Below, one piece after another: positions 1-5,331 of a DNA stretch of 5,331 bases (within the stretch, counting starts at the first letter, position 1; every line of letters begins with the position of its first letter). The notes under the pieces were generated by a model. The model had not been told where the DNA came from, ran no database searches, and was given only the letters and a program-made list of their open reading frames with translations. A program made the position numbers and the translations under genes. Source of the DNA: Chloroflexia bacterium (GTDB lineage Bacteria; Chloroflexota; Chloroflexia; Thermobaculales; Thermobaculaceae); contig JACDAU010000353.1 of NCBI GenBank assembly GCA_013695265.1, forward strand, positions 1-5,331, written 5' to 3'.

Positions 1-3000
1 GGCGACACGATCCGTGACGTCTTCGATGCACAGGTCGCGTTCATTGCCCTGTACGATCGCCGGACCGAAACCGTCACGATACCCTATTCCACAGAGCGCG
101 GCGAGCGACAGGACCCGGATATGCAGCCGCGTCCTCTTGGTGGCGGTTTCACGCCTCATGTGATTCGCACCCGCCAGCTACTGGTGATCAACGAGGATAT
201 GGAGCGGCGGGTGGCAGAGTATGGCTCGTACTTGTTGGGGGGTGAGCAGCCGAAGTCCTCGGTGAGCGTACCGATCGTGAGCGGAGACGAGGTGATCGGC
301 GCCATCACTCTTCAAAACCTCGACAGGGAACATGCCTTCAGCGACTCCGAGGTTCGACTGCTGACGACAATAACCGCAAACATGGGAGTGTCGCTGCAGA
401 ACGCGCGCTTATTCGAGGAGGAGCGTCGGCGCGCCGCCGAGCTGGGGACGATCAACGACATCGGGCAGGCGCTCGTGTCCGAGCCGGAGCTGGACGCGTT
501 GATAGATCTGGTCGGCGAGAGGCTTCGCGAGACCTTCAACGCGCAGATAATCTATATCGCGCTCCATGACCGCGCGACGAATCTGATCAACTTCCCCTAT
601 TACGTCCAGGACGCCGAGCGACGGCCAGAACCCTCGCTCCCATATGGGGAGGGTCTTACCTCACGGACCCTCCAGTCCCGTCGCCCGATGCTGCTCAATG
701 AGACATCGAACTCAGACGAACTCAAGGCAGGAATCGGCACTCGCGTCAAGTCGTATCTTGGCGTGCCGATCCTGGTTGGGGACGAGGCCATCGGGGTAAT
801 CAGCGTGCAGAGCACCATGCAGGAGGGCCTCTTCGACGAAGACGACGCTCGTCTGCTCGCAACGCTCGCCGCAAACGTCGGGGTCGCCATTCGAAATGCG
901 CAGCTTCACGAGGAGACCCGGAGGCGCGCTGGCGAGATGGCCGCCCTCGCCGAAGTGGGTCGGGAGATCTCCGCCACGCTCGACGTGCACACGGTTCTCG
1001 ACCGCATCGCTCATCATGCCTACAACCTGTGCAGGGCGTCTTCGTGCGCGTTGTACCTGGTAGAGCCCGCCGACGAGGCGCTCCGCCCAGTGGTCGCCGT
1101 CGGACCGTACTCCGACGCATTCATGTCCCTCCGGCTCCGGTTGGGCGAAGGGATTGCTGGCTCCATAGCGCGGGAGGCGGTCCCCGAGATAGTCAACGAC
1201 CCCCTGGTGGATCCGCGGGCAACCCACGTACCCGGCACGCCGGACGAGGTTGAGGCGCCGGAGTCGCTCATGGCCGCGCCACTCGTCTTTCGAGGTGCGG
1301 TCATTGGGGTTATGACGGTAAACCGCGAAGGACCAGATCGCTTCTTCAGCCAGGCAGACCTGGACTTCCTGGAGGGCATCGCCCGACAGGCAAGCGTTGC
1401 CATCGAGAACGCCCGTCTGTTCGAGGCGATGCAGGAGGCGAGAGAAGCGGCCGAAGCCGCCAACCAGGCCAAGAGCTCGTTCCTCGCGAATATGAGCCAC
1501 GAGCTTCGCACCCCCCTCAACGCCATCATCGGGTACAGTGAGATGCTGCAGGAGGAGATCGAGGAAGCAGGGCAGAATGAACTCATCCCCGACCTGCAAA
1601 AGATCACCTCCGCAGGTAAACATCTCCTCGGCTTGATCAATGACATCCTTGACCTGTCCAAGATCGAGGCGGGCAAGATGGATCTGTACATCGAGACGTT
1701 CGACGTGGAGACCATCGTCCGCGAGGTCGCTGCCACCGTCCGGCCCCTGGTTGAGAAGAAGTCCAACGTCCTGACGGTGCGCTGCGTGGACGGACTGGGA
1801 TCCATGCGCGCCGACATGACCAAGCTGCGTCAGGCCCTCTTCAATCTACTGAGCAATGCTTCCAAGTTCACGGAGCAGGGCACGATATCGCTCGACGTCG
1901 CTCGCGAGGATGACGGTAACCGGATCACTTTCCGGGTGATGGACACGGGTATCGGGATGAACCCGGAGCAGGTTCGCAAGCTGTTTCAGGCGTTCTCCCA
2001 GGCAGATGCGGCCACGACCCGCAAGTACGGGGGCACCGGCCTGGGCCTCGCCCTGACCCGCCGGTTCTGCGAGATGATGGGCGGAGCGGTCACCGTCGAG
2101 AGCGAGGTGGGCAAGGGCTCAACGTTCACCGTGTGGCTGCCAGCAGAGGTGCGCGATCCGAAATCGGAGCCAGCACGCCGGTCCGCTCCGCTGCTCGATC
2201 TCCCGAACCACCCCGCCGGGACCGTGCTGGGCATAGACGACGACCCCAGCGTGCTCGACTTGCTCGGCAGGTTTCTTCGAAGAGAGGGGTTCGCCGTGGT
2301 GACCGCTCCCAGCGGGGAGGACGGATTGCGATTGGCGAGGGAAGTGGGGCCGGACGCGATAACCCTCGACGTAATGATGCCCGGCATGGACGGTTGGGCG
2401 GTGCTGAGTGCGCTCAAGGCTGATGAGAGACTTTGCGACATCCCCGTAATCATGCTCACGATCGTCGATGACCGGAACCTGGGGTACGCGCTGGGAGCAT
2501 CCGACTATCTGACGAAGCCGATCGATCGCGAGCGCCTGTCCGCTGCTCTCGCCAAGTATAGGCGTGATGGATCGGTGCCTACCGTACTGCTGGTTGAGGA
2601 CGACGCCATGACCCGCGAGATGCTGCGGGAGATGATTGAGAAAGAAGGTTTCGCAACGGAGGAAGCGGAGAACGGGCTCGTCGCGCTCGAGCGACTGGCC
2701 GGCGAGCGGCCCGCGCTGATTCTGCTTGATTTGATGATGCCGGAAATGGATGGCTTCGAGTTCGTCGAAGAGGTACGCAAGCATCCCGACTGGCGAGGCG
2801 TACCGATCGTGGTGGTCACCGCCAAAGACCTGGACCAGGCGGATCGGTTGCGCTTGAACGGGTATGTGGAGCACATACTCCAGAAGGGCGCGTACGGCCG
2901 AAATGAACTGCTGTCCGAGGTGCGGGAGTTGGTTGCGGCTGGGGTGAGGTCGCCGAAGAGCTTGAATGCAAGTCGAAGCCGCTCGGAAGGGGACCTATGA
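1..3000 (+). CDS. Hybrid sensor histidine kinase, three GAF domains and two receivers (5' truncated)
   Basis: The frame is open from base 1, so the true start lies upstream; 999 residues are visible (numbered from base 1). An ATG at 121 falls inside the first GAF and is not a credible start. Order: GAF1 about 1-138 (N-terminal helix missing), GAF2 about 155-305, GAF3 about 315-475, each ending in a similar helix (NARLFEE, NAQLHEE, NARLFEA). The DHp has H-box SHELRTPLN with phosphoacceptor His500. The HATPase shows an N-box with Asn619, G1 DTGIGM from Asp648 and G2 GGTGLG at 677-682. REC1 has acidic D746-D748, phosphoacceptor Asp790 and Lys839. REC2 has E866-D868, Asp910 and Lys962. All catalytic boxes are present, so it should be an active kinase. 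No membrane segment is visible, so it is probably cytoplasmic. GAF ligands cannot be read from sequence. The likely targets are its own receivers, the overlapping response regulator and perhaps the downstream cyclase. Confidence 0.95.
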   Translation, partial: GDTIRDVFDAQVAFIALYDRRTETVTIPYSTERGERQDPDMQPRPLGGGFTPHVIRTRQLLVINEDMERRVAEYGSYLLGGEQPKSSVSVPIVSGDEVIGAITLQNLDREHAFSDSEVRLLTTITANMGVSLQNARLFEEERRRAAELGTINDIGQALVSEPELDALIDLVGERLRETFNAQIIYIALHDRATNLINFPYYVQDAERRPEPSLPYGEGLTSRTLQSRRPMLLNETSNSDELKAGIGTRVKSYLGVPILVGDEAIGVISVQSTMQEGLFDEDDARLLATLAANVGVAIRNAQLHEETRRRAGEMAALAEVGREISATLDVHTVLDRIAHHAYNLCRASSCALYLVEPADEALRPVVAVGPYSDAFMSLRLRLGEGIAGSIAREAVPEIVNDPLVDPRATHVPGTPDEVEAPESLMAAPLVFRGAVIGVMTVNREGPDRFFSQADLDFLEGIARQASVAIENARLFEAMQEAREAAEAANQAKSSFLANMSHELRTPLNAIIGYSEMLQEEIEEAGQNELIPDLQKITSAGKHLLGLINDILDLSKIEAGKMDLYIETFDVETIVREVAATVRPLVEKKSNVLTVRCVDGLGSMRADMTKLRQALFNLLSNASKFTEQGTISLDVAREDDGNRITFRVMDTGIGMNPEQVRKLFQAFSQADAATTRKYGGTGLGLALTRRFCEMMGGAVTVESEVGKGSTFTVWLPAEVRDPKSEPARRSAPLLDLPNHPAGTVLGIDDDPSVLDLLGRFLRREGFAVVTAPSGEDGLRLAREVGPDAITLDVMMPGMDGWAVLSALKADERLCDIPVIMLTIVDDRNLGYALGASDYLTKPIDRERLSAALAKYRRDGSVPTVLLVEDDAMTREMLREMIEKEGFATEEAENGLVALERLAGERPALILLDLMMPEMDGFEFVEEVRKHPDWRGVPIVVVTAKDLDQADRLRLNGYVEHILQKGAYGRNELLSEVRELVAAGVRSPKSLNASRSRSEGDL
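2987..2999 (+). promoter_or_regulatory. Ribosome binding site and ATGA overlap for the response regulator
   Basis: A purine run, AAGGGGA at 2987-2993, lies just before the ATG at 2997. That ATG shares bases with the TGA stop of the kinase (2998-3000). A Shine-Dalgarno-like site and a 4-base stop/start overlap fix the start and suggest translational coupling to the kinase. Confidence 0.75.
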
Positions 3001-3374
3001 TCAAGATCTTGCTGGTCGAAGACAATGAGATGAATCGCGATATGCTCTCGCGTCGGCTCCAGCGTAAGGGATATGAGGTGCTAATCGCCGTCGACGGTGA
3101 GCAAGGCGTGGGCATTGCCAAGTCGGAGTCGCCCGATTTGATCCTGATGGACATGAGCCTGCCGGTGCTGGATGGATGGGAGGCCACGAGGCGATTGAAG
3201 GGCACGCCGGCCACGGGAGACATCCCGATCATTGCCCTCACCGCGCACGCGATGGCGGACGACCGCGAGAAAGCCCTCCAGGCAGGATGCGACGACTACG
3301 ACACCAAGCCAGTGGAACTCGCCCGCCTACTGGCGAAGATCGAGGCCTTGCTGGGGCAGCAGATCGCGCCTTGA
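2997..3374 (+). CDS. Single-domain response regulator (DivK/CheY-like)
   Basis: This 125-residue protein is one receiver domain with no output domain. It carries the acidic pair E8-D9, phosphoacceptor Asp52 in LILMDMSLPVLDG, the switch Thr82 in ALTAHAM and Lys104 in TKP, so every residue needed for phosphorylation is present. The length is normal for a stand-alone receiver. The start ATG overlaps the kinase stop and has a good Shine-Dalgarno; the stop overlaps the probable start of the cyclase. Known DivK/Spo0F-type proteins act as phosphorelay shuttles or allosteric partners. By position this one may carry phosphate from the hybrid kinase or modulate kinase or cyclase, which is inference. 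Its first helix (EMNRDMLSRRL) closely resembles the cyclase receiver (EINRDILSRHL), suggesting the two receivers are related. Confidence 0.93.
   Translation: MIKILLVEDNEMNRDMLSRRLQRKGYEVLIAVDGEQGVGIAKSESPDLILMDMSLPVLDGWEATRRLKGTPATGDIPIIALTAHAMADDREKALQAGCDDYDTKPVELARLLAKIEALLGQQIAP
3371..3374 (+). other. TTGA stop/start overlap, probable cyclase start
   Basis: The TTG at 3371-3373 shares bases with the TGA stop of the response regulator (3372-3374), the same arrangement as the ATGA upstream. No clear Shine-Dalgarno precedes it (only a GGGG run about 15 bases before), so initiation would depend on ribosomes finishing the regulator. The next ATG in frame is inside DHp1 after His42, and the ATG at 3176 would read the regulator gene out of frame. 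Confidence 0.6.
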
Positions 3375-5035
3375 GCCAGACGGAGTCCCGGCACTCGGGC
3401 GGGCGTCCGGATGCCGGCACTTACTCGGACGGTCAGGATAGCACGGCACCGACCACGGACCGCGCACGCCGGACGCTACTGGCGACGATCCGGCACGATC
3501 TCCGCACTCCGATCAACGCCATCGTCGGATACAGCGAGATGCTGCTCGAAGATCTGGATGGCACGGACGAGCAAGGTACAGCACCAGATCTCCGAAAAAT
3601 CCGGTCTGCTGGGACCGAACTCCTCGCCCTCGTCAGTTCCATCCTCGATCCTGCCAGGATAAATGCGTCTCAGGAGCTTGACTTGGAAGCTGTCGGAATC
3701 GAGCTGCGCCGCGATCTCAGGACGCCGATCAATGCGGTCCTCGGCTACAGCGAGATGCTGCTGGAGGATGCCGACGGGGCCGGACAGGACACAGTCACAG
3801 CGGACCTGCGAAAGATACATTCTGCAGCCGAGCACTTCCTCTCGCTGATTGACGACGTGGTTCGTTTCTCTGGCAAGGACGCGGCCGACGCGGTACTCGA
3901 TGCGGAGGGCACGCTCGCTCCTGCTGTACTCCGCGATGTTGTCTCGACCGTGCGCTCTCTCGAGGAGGGCAATGAAATGGCGCGCGACGAGCCAGGTCAC
4001 ATACTCATCGTAGACGACAAGGAGATCAACCGGGACATCCTCTCGCGGCACCTGGAGCGCCGGGGGCACATGACAACAGGTGCGGAGAACGGCGTGCGTG
4101 CCCTGGAGCTCGTCGGTGCGACGAGGTTCGACCTCGTGCTCCTCGACATTATGATGCCTCAGATGAATGGATACGAGGTTCTGCGCCGCCTCAAGTCAGA
4201 CCCGAGCCTGCGCGACATCCCGGTGATCGTGATCTCAGCATTGGACGAGATGGAGAGCGTGGTGCGCTGCATCGAGATGGGCGCAGAGGACTACCTGCCC
4301 AAGCCGTTTAACCCGGTTCTGTTGCAGGCCCGAATAGGCGCGAGTTTGGAGAAGAAGCGCCTGCGAGATCAGGAGCAACTCTACCTGGAGCAGATCAGAT
4401 TCGAGCGCGCGAAGTCGGAGCGCCTGCTGCTCAACGTCCTCCCGGAGGCGATTGCGGCGAGGCTTAAAGAGGGGGAGCACGTGATTGCGGAGAGGTACGA
4501 GGAGGTGACGGTGCTGTTCGCGGACATCGTTGGCTTCACGGAGTACTCGGCCAGCACGTCGCCCGAGAAGTTGGTCTACCTGCTCAACGATATTTTTTCC
4601 TCTTTTGACCGCCTCGCAGACAGGCACGGTGTGGAGAAGATCAAGACCATCGGCGACGCATACATGGCGGTAGGCGGCGTGCCGACCCCCCGGCACGATC
4701 ATGCTCCCGCCATAGCGGAGATGGCGCTCGACATGCAGGAAGAGATCGCGCGCGTTAAGTCGGATGGTATTGCGCCGCTGGATATCCGAGTCGGAATAAA
4801 TGCCGGACCGGTGATAGCCGGCATCATCGGGACCAGGAAGTTCATATACGACCTTTGGGGAGATACGGTAAATACGGCCAGCCGGATGGAGTCTCACGGG
4901 CTGGTGGGTCGTATCCAGGTCACGGCGCACACGTACGAACGGCTGAAGCACGCGTATCGGTTTGAAGAGCGGGGCGTTATCCTCGTGAAAGGCAAAGGTG
5001 AGATGACCACCTACGTCCTTGCAGGTAGACTATAA
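3371..5035 (+). CDS. Adenylate cyclase with tandem DHp-like domains and a receiver (DHp-DHp-REC-class III cyclase)
   Basis: From TTG 3371 this is 554 residues. DHp1 (about 36-98) has H-box RHDLRTPIN with His42. DHp2 (about 108-170) reads RRDLRTPIN, with Arg114 in the His position. No N, G1 or G2 box follows, so it cannot be a kinase by itself. REC (about 209-328) has D215-D216, phosphoacceptor Asp259 and Lys311 in PKPF. Residues 329-370 look like a coiled coil plus LLLNVLPEAIAARL, a linker common before bacterial class III cyclases. The cyclase (about 374-552) has metal-binding Asp385 (FADIVGFT) and Asp429 (TIGDAYM), adenine-selecting Lys425 and Asp494 (YDLWGDT), and transition-state Asn501 and Arg505. 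The Lys/Asp pair points to ATP, hence cAMP; a guanylate cyclase would usually have Glu/Cys. All active-site residues sit on one chain, so a homodimer is expected. TTG is chosen because it is the only start codon in this frame between the regulator stop and DHp1, and it overlaps that stop. A strong internal start exists at 3977. Confidence 0.9.
   Translation: MSQTESRHSGGRPDAGTYSDGQDSTAPTTDRARRTLLATIRHDLRTPINAIVGYSEMLLEDLDGTDEQGTAPDLRKIRSAGTELLALVSSILDPARINASQELDLEAVGIELRRDLRTPINAVLGYSEMLLEDADGAGQDTVTADLRKIHSAAEHFLSLIDDVVRFSGKDAADAVLDAEGTLAPAVLRDVVSTVRSLEEGNEMARDEPGHILIVDDKEINRDILSRHLERRGHMTTGAENGVRALELVGATRFDLVLLDIMMPQMNGYEVLRRLKSDPSLRDIPVIVISALDEMESVVRCIEMGAEDYLPKPFNPVLLQARIGASLEKKRLRDQEQLYLEQIRFERAKSERLLLNVLPEAIAARLKEGEHVIAERYEEVTVLFADIVGFTEYSASTSPEKLVYLLNDIFSSFDRLADRHGVEKIKTIGDAYMAVGGVPTPRHDHAPAIAEMALDMQEEIARVKSDGIAPLDIRVGINAGPVIAGIIGTRKFIYDLWGDTVNTASRMESHGLVGRIQVTAHTYERLKHAYRFEERGVILVKGKGEMTTYVLAGRL
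3491..3631 (+). repeat. Tandem DHp-coding repeat, copy 1 (His intact)
   Basis: This encodes residues 41-87 of the cyclase and matches copy 2 exactly 216 bases (72 codons) downstream. Both share LRTPINA, GYSEMLLED, DLRKI and SA in the same order and spacing, about half identical over 59 residues. At DNA level a 16-base run (tacagcgagatgctgct less one end base) is identical in both. The phosphoacceptor codon is CAC at 3494. Helix 2 of this copy has Pro94 where the upstream kinase has Leu (ILDPARI against ILDLSKI). Confidence 0.85.
3707..3847 (+). repeat. Tandem DHp-coding repeat, copy 2 (His replaced by Arg)
   Basis: This encodes residues 113-159 of the cyclase and repeats copy 1 at a 216-base offset. 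The His codon CAC of copy 1 is CGC here (3710-3712), a single A-to-G difference giving Arg114. Copy 2 also aligns without gaps to the DHp of the upstream kinase, sharing features missing in copy 1, such as AGQ (137-139) and the His of SAxxH. Confidence 0.85.
3963..3979 (+). promoter_or_regulatory. Internal Shine-Dalgarno and ATG for a short REC-cyclase form
   Basis: AGGAGGG at 3963-3969 lies 7 bases before an in-frame ATG at 3977 (Met203 of the cyclase). This is a better ribosome binding site than the one at the TTG start. Initiation here would give a 352-residue protein beginning MARDEPGHILIVDD, a typical receiver N-terminus, with the cyclase but no DHp domains. Whether it is used cannot be told from sequence. 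It may instead be the only start of a REC-cyclase gene, but the upstream frame is clearly coding. Confidence 0.6.
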
Positions 5036-5138
5036 TACGCAATCCGCTTGAACACTATTGCATGTCATCCCGAACGGAGTGAGGGATCCGTAACCCCGAC
5101 CACGGATTCCTCGCAAGCTCGGAATGACAGATGCGCTA
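5036..5138. other. Non-coding gap between convergent genes
   Basis: No gene is seen between the cyclase stop and the stop of the - strand transposase remnant. The gap holds the large hairpin (5063-5129) plus short unremarkable flanks. The 6-mer ACTATT occurs on both sides, at 5054-5059 and at 5138-5143. Confidence 0.7.
5063..5129. repeat. Large imperfect inverted repeat (REP/MITE-like hairpin)
   Basis: The left arm 5063-5091 (starting TGTCATCCCGAACGG) is the imperfect inverse of the right arm 5102-5129 (ending GCTCGGAATGACA), with a 10-base loop. The outer 13 positions and the inner 11 pair well, separated by a 5x4 internal loop; there are two mismatches and one G-U in the + strand RNA. No U-run follows the stem on either strand, so it is not a standard intrinsic terminator, though a stem this long between convergent genes may still act as a transcript end or stabiliser. 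From memory, TGTCATYCCGA...GAGGRATC-type palindromes occur as dispersed intergenic repeats in several bacterial phyla; copy number here cannot be judged from one window. Confidence 0.8.
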
Positions 5139-5331
5139 CTATTCAGCCGGAGTTCGTATCAGTGGGTACTCTGGGTCGAACCAGATGAAGCGCAGCCCCT
5201 GGCAGAGCTTGCGCATCACGTGCCCCACCGAGACATCGCTGAAGAGGTTGATCGCGATCACCAGATGTATCACCACCGACATCGTGAGCTTACGCTCCCG
5301 GCGCTCACACGCCGCTTCGGACTCGAGCGCC
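5139..5331 (-). pseudogene. Probable IS4-family transposase remnant (N-terminal region, partial)
   Basis: Read on the - strand, the frame is open from the window edge (first full codon at 5330) to a TAG at 5139-5141, giving 63 visible residues. The stretch RRERKLTMSVVIHLVIAINL followed by FSDVSVGHVMRKLCQGLRF resembles, from memory, the helical N-terminal domain of IS4-type transposases (an RRxRKL-type start, a hydrophobic helix, LFxDxSxxxVxxKL). Such proteins are usually 400 residues or more, with a DDE nuclease core after this region. Here the frame stops right after the N-terminal domain, beside the hairpin, and no DDE core follows, so the gene looks broken. The start lies outside the window. 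The IS4 call rests on pattern memory only; a small unrelated protein is possible. Confidence 0.55.

Noticed and set aside
121..123. ATG at 121 as the kinase start
   Set aside because: The frame is open to base 1 and residues 1-40 continue the GAF fold (DAQVAFIALYDRR resembles NAQIIYIALHDRA of GAF2), so the start is outside the window.
712..1623. A long open frame on the - strand inside the kinase gene
   Set aside because: It lies opposite conserved GAF and DHp coding sequence, its translation has no recognisable domain, and long antisense frames are expected in GC-rich codon-biased DNA.
3176..3370. Starting the cyclase at the ATG at 3176
   Set aside because: That segment reads the conserved response regulator out of frame, giving low-complexity residues with no domain; the regulator frame is clearly the real one there.
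3491..3847. Assembly duplication artefact producing the tandem DHp units
   Set aside because: The copies differ at many codons, including synonymous changes, and are only about half identical in protein, so this is an old biological duplication.
5031..5036. Perfect TATAAT at the end of the cyclase gene as a -10 promoter element
   Set aside because: It includes the stop codon TAA, has no recognisable -35 at the right distance, and leads into the hairpin and a gene in the opposite direction.
5063..5129. Canonical Rho-independent terminator
   Set aside because: The stem is long and imperfect and no T-run follows on either strand; called a palindromic repeat instead, with possible transcript-end role.

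Overview
The window is GC-rich bacterial DNA and is almost entirely coding. It holds one two-component/second-messenger locus on the + strand, followed by a short mobile-element remnant on the - strand. No phylum marker is present. A multi-GAF soluble hybrid kinase beside a class III cyclase, plus what looks like an IS4-type transposase remnant, would suit a high-GC environmental bacterium such as a Chloroflexota/Thermomicrobia or proteobacterial lineage. That placement is a guess.

Layout. (1) From the left edge to 3000 is a 5'-truncated hybrid sensor histidine kinase with at least three GAF domains, a DHp/HATPase core and two C-terminal receiver domains. (2) From 2997 to 3374 is a single-domain DivK/CheY-like response regulator whose ATG overlaps the kinase stop (ATGA). 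(3) From 3371 to 5035 is an adenylate cyclase, probably starting at a TTG that overlaps the regulator stop (TTGA). Its order is DHp, DHp, REC, short coiled coil, class III cyclase. (4) From 5036 to 5138 there is no gene; this gap is dominated by a large imperfect hairpin at 5063-5129. (5) From 5331 down to 5139 on the - strand is the N-terminal part of a probable IS4-family transposase that stops beside the hairpin.

How the genes may work together (inference). The GAF domains sense a small ligand or redox/energy cue. The kinase phosphorylates its own receivers and the stand-alone regulator, and the signal ends in cAMP synthesis by a cyclase gated by its own receiver. The tight overlaps suggest one translationally coupled operon.

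The most unusual part is the cyclase N-terminus. It has two tandem copies of a kinase dimerisation/phosphoacceptor domain with no ATPase domain. The first copy keeps its histidine (H42). The second has arginine at that position (R114), one base away from a His codon. From R114 on, the region aligns without gaps to the upstream kinase and ends within the first helix of what would be the ATPase domain. There it joins a REC-cyclase that still has its own ATG and a near-perfect Shine-Dalgarno. This looks like a gene fusion scar and may allow two protein forms to be made.
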